Shown here: positions 1 to 8,328 of the stretch, one piece after another
How positions within the stretch are numbered: position 1 is the stretch's first letter
How the letters are laid out: each line of letters starts with the position of its first letter
NCBI RefSeq assembly: GCF_003687725.1
Contig: NZ_RDOJ01000011.1
Span: forward strand, 39,093 to 103,092
From: Faecalibacter macacae
GTDB lineage: Bacteria > Bacteroidota > Bacteroidia > Flavobacteriales > Weeksellaceae
Reading direction: 5' to 3'
Length of the DNA stretch: 64,000 nucleotides
Translations under genes and position numbers: made by a program
The notes under the pieces: model-generated
Seen by the model: the letters and a program-made list of their open reading frames with translations, nothing else
Told to the model about the DNA's origin: nothing
The model's database searches: none

Positions 1-265
1 TAACTTGCATAATTATCAAATAACTAATTCCAGTAAAAAGCAATATTGCTAAGAGTAAACTAAAAATAGTTGAAAAAGTTCGATTAAATTTTAGGTTTTC
101 TAACAATTTTGCAATTGGATAAACCATTACCGCTAATATAATAGAAAATAGAATCGGCAATACAATTGTTTGTGTAAAAAACAATATAACAACTATTAGT
201 ACAATAGCTAATAAACTTGTCGCTAAATTCAATGATAACTTATTAATTTGTATATTTTTATTCAT
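1..265 (-). CDS. AI-2E family transporter, N-terminal part (cut by window edge)
   Basis: The minus strand reads open from an ATG at 265 to the left edge of the window, giving the first 88 residues. It starts with a short polar stretch and then has two hydrophobic segments (about residues 12-50 and 65-88) separated by a YPIAKLLE-type motif. That pattern is typical of the N-terminus of the AI-2E/PerM family (PF01594), multi-pass inner-membrane proteins that export small molecules or act as antiporters. The substrate cannot be told from this part. It lies 17 bases downstream of the SulP gene on the same strand, so the two may be co-transcribed. The family call rests on the N-terminal pattern only. 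Confidence 0.75.
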   Translation of the reverse strand, partial: MNKNIQINKLSLNLATSLLAIVLIVVILFFTQTIVLPILFSIILAVMVYPIAKLLENLKFNRTFSTIFSLLLAILLFTGISYLIIMQV

Positions 266-282
266 AGTTTATTTTATAATAT

Positions 283-1821
283 CTAGTGGTTTGGCATTAC
301 TTTATAAGTTGGATCTTCTTCTATATTTACTTCAATTACACCTTGTGCGTTATCTAATAATTGAATAGAATCTGAACTTAAATGTCTTAAAATGACTTTC
401 TTATTTCTTGCAGCATATTTTGATGTAATTACACTTAAAGCATCAATTGCACTCATATCAACTACTCTACTCTCTTTCAAGTCAATAACTATTATTTCTG
501 GATCATCAATCACATCAAATTTCTCGTAAAATGCAGTTACAGATCCAAAGAATAATGGACCATAAATTTCATAAATTTTACGACCTTCATCATCTACAGA
601 TTTCCTTGCTCTGATACGTTTTGCATTGTCCCATGCAAAAACTAATGCGCTTATTATAACACCTACAAAAACTGCTAATGCTAAATTATGTAAAACAACA
701 GTTATTGCCGCAACAATTATAGCAACAAAAATATCAGACTTTGGCATTTTAAATAATAAATTAAAAAATCCCCATTTAAAGGTTGAAATTGCAACCATCA
801 TCATAACACCAACTAAAGCAGCCATCGGAATTTTTTCGATAACTGGAGCTCCTATTAATATAATAAACAATATCGTAATTGCACCAATTGCTGGCGCGAT
901 ACGAGAACGTGACCCTGCATCTAAATTAACAAATGTTTGCGCAATCATTGCACAACCACCCATACCACCAAAGAAACCATTGGTTATATTCGCTACACCT
1001 TGTGCAATAGATTCTTTATTTGATTCACCTTTTGTATTTGTTTTTTCATCAACTAAAGTCAATGTTAACAAAGTTTCAATCAAACCTACAGATCCCATTA
1101 TAATAGAATAAGGCAGAATGATTTGTAAAGTATCTAAAGTAAACGGAACCATTGGTATATGAAAAGAAGGTAAATCACCCTTTATTGCTGCTATATCTCC
1201 AACTGTTTTAGTATCAATATTAAATCCTAAAACTATAGCAAAAACAACCATTATTGCAACCAACGATGCTGGAATTACTTTTGTGATTTTTGGAAAAAAG
1301 TAAAATATTAATATTGTTAAAACCGTAAGTCCTAACATTGTATATAAAGCTGTCCCTTCAATCCATGTTTTTACACCATTTGATGTTGTTTCAAATTGCT
1401 CTAATTGCGACATAAATATTACAATTGCTAAACCATTCAAAAATCCATACATCACTGGTTGTGGTATAAGACGAACAAATTTCCCTAATTTAAATACTCC
1501 AACCAAAATCTGAAAAACTCCAGCCAAAGCAACCGCCGCAAAAATATATTCAACTCCATGAGATTGATTTAATGCTATTAAAGTGATGACTGTTGCACCT
1601 GCACCACCAGAAACCATTCCTGGACGACCACCAAAAATAGCGGTAACAATTCCCATAATAAAAGCAGCATATAAACCAACTAAAGGCGATAATCCTGCAA
1701 GAATTGCAAACGACAAAGATTCAGGTATCATCGTCATTGCTACCGTTAATCCAGCTAAGATTTCGTTTTTTATGTTAATTGGTTCGTTGGGTTTAAAATG
1801 ATTTAGTATTGCTTCTTTCAT
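283..1821 (-). CDS. SulP family anion transporter with STAS domain
   Basis: A 512-residue inner-membrane transporter of the SulP/SLC26 family. The N-terminal signature (about residues 17-55, including MIPESLSFAILAGLSP) and roughly a dozen membrane segments form the transport domain. The C-terminal 90 residues form a STAS domain with the motif DMSAIDAL. Bacterial SulP proteins move sulfate, bicarbonate or dicarboxylates; the substrate is not readable here. No sulfate-assimilation genes lie next to it, since the cys operon is 25 kb away, so a bicarbonate role is equally possible. The gene diverges from the aminopeptidase gene. A near-consensus -7 box (TAATTTCG on the minus strand, 1838-1845) sits just upstream of the start. 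Confidence 0.88.
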   Translation of the reverse strand: MKEAILNHFKPNEPINIKNEILAGLTVAMTMIPESLSFAILAGLSPLVGLYAAFIMGIVTAIFGGRPGMVSGGAGATVITLIALNQSHGVEYIFAAVALAGVFQILVGVFKLGKFVRLIPQPVMYGFLNGLAIVIFMSQLEQFETTSNGVKTWIEGTALYTMLGLTVLTILIFYFFPKITKVIPASLVAIMVVFAIVLGFNIDTKTVGDIAAIKGDLPSFHIPMVPFTLDTLQIILPYSIIMGSVGLIETLLTLTLVDEKTNTKGESNKESIAQGVANITNGFFGGMGGCAMIAQTFVNLDAGSRSRIAPAIGAITILFIILIGAPVIEKIPMAALVGVMMMVAISTFKWGFFNLLFKMPKSDIFVAIIVAAITVVLHNLALAVFVGVIISALVFAWDNAKRIRARKSVDDEGRKIYEIYGPLFFGSVTAFYEKFDVIDDPEIIVIDLKESRVVDMSAIDALSVITSKYAARNKKVILRHLSSDSIQLLDNAQGVIEVNIEEDPTYKVMPNH

Positions 1822-1923
1822 AATCTTTATAAAGATGCGAAATTACTGCACTTTTTTTAGAATATTTTTTGATTTTATTAAGAAATTTAGAATTTATATC
1901 AGAAAAAGAAATTCGAAAATTCA

Positions 1924-1955
1924 TTGGAAAATATGCGACTTTGTTTATACCTTTA
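1924..1955 (+). promoter_or_regulatory. Bacteroidota-type promoter of the aminopeptidase gene
   Basis: TTG at 1924-1926, then 21 bases, then TACCTTTA at 1948-1955. This fits the -33/-7 pattern TTG...TAnnTTTG except for the last base, and predicts transcription starting about 20 bases before the ATG at 1981. Confidence 0.5.
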
Positions 1956-1980
1956 GACTACAATTAATTCATAATTAAAA

Positions 1981-3759
1981 ATGACACATTCAGAAAAGCT
2001 TCAAGCGATTCGTTCTTTAATGAAAGAACAAAACATTGACGCATATATCATACCTTCATCGGATCCTCATATCAGCGAATATTTACCAGATCATTACAAA
2101 TGTATTGAATGGACATCTGGATTTACAGGTTCAGCTGGTACATTAATGATTACGCAAGAATTTGCAGGTTTATGGACTGATTCTCGTTACTTTGTACAAG
2201 CTAAAGAACAATTACAAGGAACTGGTTTTGAATTAGTAAAATTAAAAGTTCAACACGCTCCTGAATATGTACAATGGGTAAGTGAAAATTTACCTGCAGG
2301 TGCAAAAGTTGCTTTTGACGGAAATTTAGCCTCTTTATTAGTAGCTAATACAATCAAAAATACATTGGCTCCTTTAGGATATGCGATTGATGGCCACGCA
2401 GATTTATTAGGACCAATTTGGGAAAATCGTCCAAGTTTACCAGTAAATCCTGCTTATACATTAGACGTTTATACAACTGGACAATCTACAATTGATAAAT
2501 TAAATGCAATTAAAGCACAATTAAAAGCGAAGCGTGCTGATGCACATTTAATCTCTTCTTTAGATGATTTAGCTTGGGCTTTAAACGTACGTGGAACTGA
2601 TGTTCCTTGCAATCCTGTTGTTTTAGGATTTGCTTACATCAGTGATTCTGAAACTATTTTATATATCACTGAAGGTAAATTAAATGAGGAAGCTATTGCT
2701 GAATTTAATAGTTTTGGTGTTGAAATTAAGCCTTACGAAGAAGTTTATACTAAATTAAAAGGTTTAGCTACTGACACATCTATTTTAGTAGATCCAAAAC
2801 GTACATGTTTTGCTGTTTATGATTCTATTCCAGAAGGTGTAAAAATCATCGAAGATATGAATCCATCAACTATGTTAAAAGCAATTAAAAACAATGTTGA
2901 AATTGGGCATACACGTAATGCAATGATTAACGATGGTGTTGCTTTAACGAAATTCTTTAAATGGTTAGAAGAAAATGTTGATTCTGGTGAATTATCAGAA
3001 ATTTCAGTTGCTGATCATTTAGCAAGTTTACGTGCAGAGCAGCCAGGATTTAAAGATATTTCTTTTGGTTCTATTGTTGGATACAAAGCACACGGAGCAT
3101 TACCACACTACTCTGCTACACCAGAAAGTAATTCTTTATTAGAACAAAACGGATTATTATTAGTTGATTCGGGAGGACAATACGAAACAGGAACTACAGA
3201 TATCACTCGTGTTGTTTCTTTAGGAAATATTACACAAGCTGAAAAAGACGATTATACTTATGTTTTAAAAGGTACAATTGAAGGTTCGATGGCGATTTAT
3301 CCAAAAGGAACTCGTGGTTACCAAATCGATGCAATTACTCGTCGCCCAATGTGGCAAACTTTACGTAATTATGGTCACGGAACTGGACACGGTGTTGGTT
3401 TTTGTTTAAATGTACATGAAGGACCTCACGTGTTTAATGGTACTGCAACGGATATTGCGATTGAAACTGGTATGATTACATCAATTGAACCAGGATTATA
3501 CAAAGAGGGAGAATATGGTATTCGTATCGAGAACTTAGTTGTATCAAAAGATTTAGAATCAACTCAATATGGTGATTTTATGGATTTTGAAACATTAACT
3601 ATTTGTTATATTGATACTGATTTAGTTGAGAAATCAATTTTAGATCAAGTTCATATCGATTGGTTAAACAATTACAATGAATGGACTTATAATCAATTAG
3701 AATCTAAATTATCTGACGAAGAAAAATCTTGGTTAAGAAATAAAACAAAAGCAATTTAA
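1981..3759 (+). CDS. Aminopeptidase P family protein (Xaa-Pro aminopeptidase, M24B)
   Basis: A 592-residue cytoplasmic metallopeptidase that removes N-terminal residues preceding proline. It has the long three-part form: two creatinase-like N-terminal domains (about 1-300) and a C-terminal pita-bread catalytic domain. All five metal ligands of the M24 family are visible: Asp in LLVDSGG, Asp in GTTDITR, His in GHGTGHGVGF, Glu in SIEPGLY and Glu in IRIENLVV. The length matches the long form also found in eukaryotes rather than the roughly 440-residue E. coli PepP. It is a single-gene unit with its own promoter and terminator. Confidence 0.93.
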   Translation: MTHSEKLQAIRSLMKEQNIDAYIIPSSDPHISEYLPDHYKCIEWTSGFTGSAGTLMITQEFAGLWTDSRYFVQAKEQLQGTGFELVKLKVQHAPEYVQWVSENLPAGAKVAFDGNLASLLVANTIKNTLAPLGYAIDGHADLLGPIWENRPSLPVNPAYTLDVYTTGQSTIDKLNAIKAQLKAKRADAHLISSLDDLAWALNVRGTDVPCNPVVLGFAYISDSETILYITEGKLNEEAIAEFNSFGVEIKPYEEVYTKLKGLATDTSILVDPKRTCFAVYDSIPEGVKIIEDMNPSTMLKAIKNNVEIGHTRNAMINDGVALTKFFKWLEENVDSGELSEISVADHLASLRAEQPGFKDISFGSIVGYKAHGALPHYSATPESNSLLEQNGLLLVDSGGQYETGTTDITRVVSLGNITQAEKDDYTYVLKGTIEGSMAIYPKGTRGYQIDAITRRPMWQTLRNYGHGTGHGVGFCLNVHEGPHVFNGTATDIAIETGMITSIEPGLYKEGEYGIRIENLVVSKDLESTQYGDFMDFETLTICYIDTDLVEKSILDQVHIDWLNNYNEWTYNQLESKLSDEEKSWLRNKTKAI

Positions 3760-3780
3760 TTTGCGAAAAATATAACTATT

Positions 3781-3815
3781 AAAAGGTGTTGGGATTAAAT
3801 TCTAACACCTTTTTT
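3781..3815 (+). terminator. Intrinsic terminator after the aminopeptidase gene
   Basis: A 10-bp stem, AAAAGGTGTT pairing with AACACCTTTT, with a 13-base loop, followed by a T run. Confidence 0.85.
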
Positions 3816-3844
3816 ATGTTTGAACAAATATTTTAAAAAAACTC

Positions 3845-3984
3845 TTAAACAATATATTTATCAATTGTTCCTAACTCTAATATTTTTAAAATCTTGCTGA
3901 CATAAGCGATTTCTTTCATCGAAATATTGTTATCAATATTACAGAAAGCTAACATATCAAATACAAATAGATTTTTATCTGATT
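3845..3984 (-). pseudogene. Possible 3' remnant of an unidentified gene
   Basis: The minus strand reads open for about 45 residues, ending in a stop at 3845. The text is protein-like (acidic and hydrophobic residues alternate, with a helix-like SKILKILELG near the end). From about 3985 upstream, the same frame is simply antisense to the xanthine-dehydrogenase remnant, and its composition turns Ser/Asn-rich. This suggests the tail of a minus-strand gene whose 5' part was lost at the junction near 3984. I do not recognise the family; the helix pattern loosely recalls TerB-like domains, but that is weak. It could also be chance. Confidence 0.35.
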
Positions 3985-4309
3985 GGTTACTGTGGTTGAT
4001 GGTGGTAAAATTATTAATGAAAAAGCTGCCGAAAATCAAATTATTGGAGCTGCTTTTGGTGGAATTGGAATGGCTTTGATGGAAGAACAAAATGTAGATA
4101 CCAAATTAGGATCTTTAATCGGCCACGATTTAGCTGGTTATCATTTTGCTGTAAATGCAGATGGTCCTAAAATTGAAGTCGCTTTAATCAATAAACCAGA
4201 TTTTAATATTAATCCAAATGGTGCTAAAGGAATTGGCGAAGTTGGTATTATTGGAACAGCACCCGCAATAGCAAATGCTCAGGCTTTTTTATCTAATATG
4301 ATTAGGTGA
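3983..4309 (+). pseudogene. Xanthine dehydrogenase-type molybdopterin subunit, C-terminal remnant
   Basis: About 108 residues match the very end of molybdenum-binding subunits of the xanthine dehydrogenase/aldehyde oxidase family (YagR type). Visible pieces in order: a VDGGKIINE segment, GGIGMALMEE, a YHFAVNADGP segment, and the conserved NPNGAKGIGEVGIIGTAPAI stretch carrying the catalytic GAKGIGE glutamate. The intact subunit is about 700-770 residues, so some 85% is missing, and there is no ATG, no promoter, and no partner FAD or 2Fe-2S subunit nearby. The open frame begins abruptly at about 3983, where a minus-strand remnant ends. The C-terminus is also shorter than usual. This is a deletion scar, not a working gene. 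Confidence 0.8.
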
Positions 4310-4759
4310 AAATTTTAATTTAGTGATAATTATATCTAAAATATTTTTAAAAAATTTATACATAAAATTTCCAGTTATTACTCCAATTATTACATTTAAA
4401 ATCCCAACAAAAACATAAATTAAATTCGATTCATACCAATTATAATACCCGTTCAAAATCCAAAATAATCCTGTAAAAAATAAACCTGAAATAAAAGAAT
4501 TAGATAGAATAAAAAATATTCTAAAACCTGAATTAATAGATTTATTTTTTAATCCAACTAAAATTGAAGTTGATAAAATACCTAAAGAAATTAGTCCCAA
4601 TAATAATCCAACCAAAATTATAACTAAAGCACAAATTAGTATTAGAAAAACTAACAATACTAAAAAGGTAAAAAGTATCATTAGAAACAAACCTGGCGCT
4701 CCATCTAAACCTTCATCTATCTGATTAATTTGTAAATAAATTGAAACTAATTTCCCCAT
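4289..4759 (-). CDS. Hypothetical membrane protein
   Basis: 156 residues with a short N-terminal cytoplasmic stretch and about four hydrophobic segments (roughly residues 25-50, 50-70, 80-105 and 112-135). It has a lysine-containing C-terminus. No motif that I recognise. Its last 21 bases overlap the 3' end of the xanthine-dehydrogenase remnant on the other strand. It lies downstream of lplA but is separated from it by a good terminator, so it probably has its own promoter. Likely a real but poorly conserved inner-membrane protein. Confidence 0.55.
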   Translation of the reverse strand: MGKLVSIYLQINQIDEGLDGAPGLFLMILFTFLVLLVFLILICALVIILVGLLLGLISLGILSTSILVGLKNKSINSGFRIFFILSNSFISGLFFTGLFWILNGYYNWYESNLIYVFVGILNVIIGVITGNFMYKFFKNILDIIITKLKFSPNHIR

Positions 4760-4770
4760 AAGTTTAAAAC

Positions 4771-4802
4771 AAAAAAAAGTCCAAGTTATTACTCAGACTT
4801 TT
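4771..4802 (-). terminator. Intrinsic terminator after lplA
   Basis: A 10-bp stem with two G-U pairs (arms at 4777-4786 and 4791-4800) and a 4-base loop. On the minus strand it is followed by an eight-base U run. Confidence 0.8.
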
Positions 4803-4825
4803 GAATTTATAATTTTATTTTTAGG

Positions 4826-5812
4826 TTATTTAAACAACTCAATAATCTCTTCTTTCGTAACTTTTCCAAAATATTCAGTTAAATCTATACTTTCAAACAA
4901 TTTATTTAAAGTATTGATATCATGGTTTTTATTAATTAATAAGTTTTCAAATTCTTCAATTGGTTTTGAGGCAAAAAAGTCTCCAAATATTTTAGCTTTT
5001 TCAATTTGTCCACCTCTTTCAACATCTAAATGAACTTCAATAAATCCGGCTGGAACTTTCTTCGCATTTTTGAAATTGTATTTAGGCGAAAAACCAAAAT
5101 TCCAATCCCAAGTATTATACTTCTCCTCTATTAATTGATTAACTCCTTTGATATCTTCATCCGATAATTGATAGATTGTTGCACCTTCATTTGTTTCCAA
5201 CATTTCTTCGATTAGTAATTCTTTCAAATCATCAGTTATCATATCATCAGGTAAAAAATCAATCAAATTAGTAACACGTGCACGATTAGACTTTACCGCT
5301 TTATCTACAAATTTTAATGGATTAACTTTTAATGCATCACCTAAAACAGACATTTCAGAATTGAATAATATCGTTCCGTGTTGAATCATTTTACCGTTTC
5401 GTGCTAATTTTGCATTTCCACTAAATTTCTTCCCATCAACCAATAAATCATTACGACCTTCTAATTTCGCAGGCACATTTAATTCGTTCAAAAGATGAAT
5501 AACAGGCTCTGTAAATTGTGAGAAATCCATAAAATCATATGTTCCTAAAAGTGTATGAAACGAAAAATTTAAATTCCCTAGATCGTGATAAACAGTTCCA
5601 CCACCCGACATACGTCGAACTACTTTTATGTTTTTATCTTTAACATAATCTAAATTAATTTCAGCTAAAGTGTTCTGAAATTTTCCAACAATAATTGATG
5701 GAGCATTGATATACAATAAAAAGATATCCTCTGTTGGATATTTATATAAAAGATATTCTTCTAATGCAATATTGAAATATGCATCGTGTGAAGGAGAATC
5801 GATAATTAACAT
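4826..5812 (-). CDS. lplA: Lipoate--protein ligase
   Basis: A 328-residue cytoplasmic enzyme that activates lipoate with ATP and attaches it to lysines of lipoyl domains in 2-oxoacid dehydrogenases and the glycine cleavage H protein. The catalytic N-terminal domain shows the signature RRMSGGGTVYHDLGN (about residues 66-80) and the downstream FSGNAK/GKMIQHGTIL segment. The C-terminal roughly 80 residues correspond to the LplA accessory domain, so this is the full-length bidomain form. It is a single-gene unit, with terminators on both sides and a consensus -7 box, TATTTTTG, 14 bases upstream of the ATG. Confidence 0.93.
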   Translation of the reverse strand: MLIIDSPSHDAYFNIALEEYLLYKYPTEDIFLLYINAPSIIVGKFQNTLAEINLDYVKDKNIKVVRRMSGGGTVYHDLGNLNFSFHTLLGTYDFMDFSQFTEPVIHLLNELNVPAKLEGRNDLLVDGKKFSGNAKLARNGKMIQHGTILFNSEMSVLGDALKVNPLKFVDKAVKSNRARVTNLIDFLPDDMITDDLKELLIEEMLETNEGATIYQLSDEDIKGVNQLIEEKYNTWDWNFGFSPKYNFKNAKKVPAGFIEVHLDVERGGQIEKAKIFGDFFASKPIEEFENLLINKNHDINTLNKLFESIDLTEYFGKVTKEEIIELFK

Positions 5813-5825
5813 ACTATAGTTTTTA

Positions 5826-5833
5826 CAAAAATA
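5826..5833 (-). promoter_or_regulatory. -7 promoter box of lplA
   Basis: TATTTTTG on the minus strand, a perfect match to the Bacteroidota TAnnTTTG box, just ahead of the lplA start. No clear -33 TTG. Confidence 0.45.
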
Positions 5834-5869
5834 AGAAGTAAAAAAGTCTTTTTTCTAACTTTTAACCAT

Positions 5870-5893
5870 AAAAAAAGCCGGATAAATCCGGCT
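5870..5893 (-). terminator. Intrinsic terminator after fabI
   Basis: A GC-rich 7-bp stem, GCCGGAT pairing with ATCCGGC, followed on the minus strand by a U run. Confidence 0.88.
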
Positions 5894-5924
5894 CTTCATT
5901 TTTTTGTATTTGATAAAAAGATAA

Positions 5925-6749
5925 TTAGTCTTCTTTGTTATTTGCGTCCATAGCTTCAATAACTTCCTGAGAAACTCCAGTGTTACTGTAACCTCCGTCG
6001 TGGAATAAGTTTTGTAAGGTAACTTTCGCTGTTAAATCAGAGAACATAGCTACAATATAGTTTGCACAATCTAAAGCTGTTGCGTTTCCTAGTGGAGACA
6101 TTTTATCAGCAAATCCCATGAAACCAGAGAAACCTTTAACACCGTTACCTGCAGTTGTAGGTGTTGGAGATTGAGAAATTGTGTTTACACGAACTCCTCT
6201 TTCTTTCCCCCAGAAATATCCGAATGAACGAGCAATAGACTCTAAATAAGCTTTGTTATCAGCCATATCGTTGTAATCTGGGAAAGTACGTTGAGCTGCA
6301 ATGTAAGTTAATGCTAAAATAGAACCTCCTTGATTCATTGCATCTTTATCCCAAGCACATTTCATAACACGGTGGAAAGAAACTGAAGAAATATCCCATC
6401 CTTTAGTTAACCAATCGTAGTTTAAATCTGTATAATGTTTTCCTTTTCTTACGTTTACACTCATTCCGATTGAATGTAAAATAAAATCAATCTTTCCGAA
6501 TTTAGCGATAGCAATATCAAATAATTTGTTTAAATCTTCCATTGAAGTAGCGTCTGCTCCTACAACTTCAGATCCTGTTTTTTCTGCTAATGCGTTTAAT
6601 TCACCCATTCTTAAAGCTACAGGAGCATTTGTTAAAATGAACTCTGCTCCTTCTTCGTGACATTGTTCAGCCGCTTTCCACGCGATTGAATTTTGATCTA
6701 ATGCACCAAAGATGATTCCTTTCTTACCTTTAAGTAATCCGTATGACAT
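5925..6749 (-). CDS. fabI: Enoyl-[acyl-carrier-protein] reductase (NADH), FabI type
   Basis: 274 residues. It reduces the trans-2 double bond of enoyl-ACP in the last step of each fatty-acid elongation cycle, and is the target of triclosan-type inhibitors. It is a short-chain dehydrogenase fold with the N-terminal nucleotide site GIIFGALDQNSIAWKAA (FabI-type, not the GxxxGxG of classical SDRs) and the catalytic Y-x6-K as YNDMADNK. The SQSPTPTTAG region fits the substrate loop of the divergent Bacteroidota FabI. I chose the ATG at 6749 because the upstream in-frame ATG at 6794 lies before the promoter box at 6769-6776. Single-gene unit. Confidence 0.95.
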   Translation of the reverse strand: MSYGLLKGKKGIIFGALDQNSIAWKAAEQCHEEGAEFILTNAPVALRMGELNALAEKTGSEVVGADATSMEDLNKLFDIAIAKFGKIDFILHSIGMSVNVRKGKHYTDLNYDWLTKGWDISSVSFHRVMKCAWDKDAMNQGGSILALTYIAAQRTFPDYNDMADNKAYLESIARSFGYFWGKERGVRVNTISQSPTPTTAGNGVKGFSGFMGFADKMSPLGNATALDCANYIVAMFSDLTAKVTLQNLFHDGGYSNTGVSQEVIEAMDANNKED

Positions 6750-6768
6750 AGTATTTATTTTTTCAATC

Positions 6769-6776
6769 CAAATGTA
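6769..6776 (-). promoter_or_regulatory. -7 promoter box of fabI
   Basis: TACATTTG on the minus strand, a perfect TAnnTTTG match 20 bases before the ATG. It rules out the longer start at 6794. Confidence 0.6.
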
Positions 6777-7062
6777 TAAGAAATATTCAAACAAACCTTA
6801 ACATTTTCTAATTGTCGTTATTCATGCATAATAAATTTACGAATTTTCTTTATTTATCTATTGATATTCAATTTTTTAATTATTTCACTCCAAAATAGCA
6901 TTTATTAAATTCAGCCAATGAAAATTCTGAAAAATTTCAAAAAAGTAGGAAATAAATATCATACGAAATGATATTTAAATTACATTTATCATAAAAAAAT
7001 TAACCTACCATGTATAAAATATAACCTGAAAAACGTTATAATGAAACGCTTCTATTATTAAA

Positions 7063-7070
7063 TAAGTTTG
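7063..7070 (+). promoter_or_regulatory. Relict promoter box ahead of the decayed methyltransferase
   Basis: TAAGTTTG matches TAnnTTTG. About 10 bases later the protein-like reading begins in the middle of a methyltransferase domain, so the promoter seems kept while the 5' coding part was lost. The gap 6795-7062 holds nothing else that I can see. Confidence 0.35.
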
Positions 7071-7077
7071 CTAAAAA

Positions 7078-7481
7078 TATACAATTACAAACACTTCTAG
7101 CGAAGATTTAGATTATCATTATAATAATTTAAAGAATAATGATGTTACCTTTGTCACTGCATTAGAGATTTTAGAACATTTAGTTAATCCAATGGAAGTT
7201 TTAAGAAACTTACCTGGCGAAAAATTATTAGCTTCTATCCCAATGCGTTTATGGTTTGCTCCTGCTTATCGAAATAAAAATGATCCGAGAGATTTGCATT
7301 ATCACGAATTTGAGGATTGGCAATTTGATATGTTATTGGAAAAAGCCGGATGGAAAATTATTCATCGCCACAAATGGACACATCCAACGAATAAAATTGT
7401 AATTCGTCCATTGTTAAGAAAATTACACCAAGATATTATGCCGTTTACGCAGAACGAATCAAAGATTTCGAATTTAAATAA
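7078..7481 (+). pseudogene. Class I SAM-dependent methyltransferase, truncated and frameshifted
   Basis: Two defects are visible. First, the 5' part is gone: the frame opens after a stop at about 7072-7074 and begins directly in the second half of a Rossmann methyltransferase (TALEILEHLVNPMEV, the motif after the SAM-binding loop), so motif I is missing. Second, after the codons for IRPLLRK the protein-like text jumps to the next frame at about 7423-7425: TPRYYAVYAERI and a few more residues, ending at TAA 7479-7481. One missing base in the AAATTA run explains the shift. Because of it, the first frame continues into the glycosyltransferase and looks like a 378-residue fusion from 7192. The residue pattern HYHEFEDWQFDMLLEKAGW is typical of methyltransferases found beside GT2 genes. 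Confidence 0.7.
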
Positions 7482-8328
7482 ATATTCAATTGTAATTCCA
7501 GCTCATAACGAAGAGGAATTTATCAAAATAACGTTAGATAGTTTGGTTAATCAAACTATTACACCATATCAAGTTGTTATAGTTAACGACAATTCTACCG
7601 ATAATACACAAATTATCATCGAAGAGTATGCGAATAAATATGAATGGATTACATTATTTAATCGAATTTCTAAAGGCGAGCATCAACCAGGAAGTAAAGT
7701 AATACAAGCTTTTTTAGCAGGATATGAAATTATTAAAAAAGACTATGATTTTATTGTAAAATTGGATGCTGATTTAGATATTCCTACAAATTACTTTGAA
7801 ACTATATTGAAACATTTTAATGCCAATCCGAAATATGGAATGGTTGGCGGTTTTGCATACATCGAGAAAAATGGAGATTGGATTTTAGAAAATCTAACAG
7901 ATAAAGACCATATTCGTGGAGCTTTTAAAGCATATAGAAAAGAGACCTACAATCAAATTGAAGGTTTACGACCGCATATGGGTTGGGATACGGTAGATGA
8001 ATTGCTGTGTCATTTTTATAATTGGGATATAAAAACGGACGATTCTTTACATATTAAACATCTAAAACCAACTGGTGCTGTTTATTCTAAAAGTGCTTTA
8101 TACAAACAAGGAACTGCATATTATGCATTAGGGTATGGATTTTGGATAACTCTTATTGCCGCTACTAAATTAGCACTACGCAAGAAAAAATTATCGTACA
8201 TTAGATATTACATCCAAGGCTATTTACAAGCATGGCGAAAAAAACAACCAAAAATGGTTACGGCTGAACAAGAAAAATTCATCCGAAACTATCGTTGGTC
8301 AAAAATGAAACAAAAGGTACTTAAATGA
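7438..8328 (+). CDS. Family 2 glycosyltransferase
   Basis: 296 residues from the ATG at 7438. GT-A fold glycosyltransferase, transferring a sugar from a nucleotide donor. Near the start it has the GT2 hallmark YSIVIPAHNEEEFI, then VVIVNDNSTDNT, the metal-binding DxD as KLDADLDIP, and an acceptor region with a GWDTVDE motif in the usual ED position. The C-terminal quarter has a hydrophobic stretch and many basic residues, suggesting membrane association. I start it at 7438, not 7192, because the upstream part is a methyltransferase joined by a frameshift; the gene overlaps the true methyltransferase end by 44 bases. Its stop overlaps the next gene's start (ATGA), so the two are translationally coupled. 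Confidence 0.8.
   Translation: MPFTQNESKISNLNKYSIVIPAHNEEEFIKITLDSLVNQTITPYQVVIVNDNSTDNTQIIIEEYANKYEWITLFNRISKGEHQPGSKVIQAFLAGYEIIKKDYDFIVKLDADLDIPTNYFETILKHFNANPKYGMVGGFAYIEKNGDWILENLTDKDHIRGAFKAYRKETYNQIEGLRPHMGWDTVDELLCHFYNWDIKTDDSLHIKHLKPTGAVYSKSALYKQGTAYYALGYGFWITLIAATKLALRKKKLSYIRYYIQGYLQAWRKKQPKMVTAEQEKFIRNYRWSKMKQKVLK

Noticed and set aside
626..1111. 161-residue plus-strand frame
   Set aside because: Antisense to the SulP gene; Thr/Ile/Ala-rich text typical of a reversed membrane protein.
7192..8328. A genuine methyltransferase-glycosyltransferase fusion protein
   Set aside because: The methyltransferase C-terminus continues in another frame to 7481, so the join is due to a missing base.
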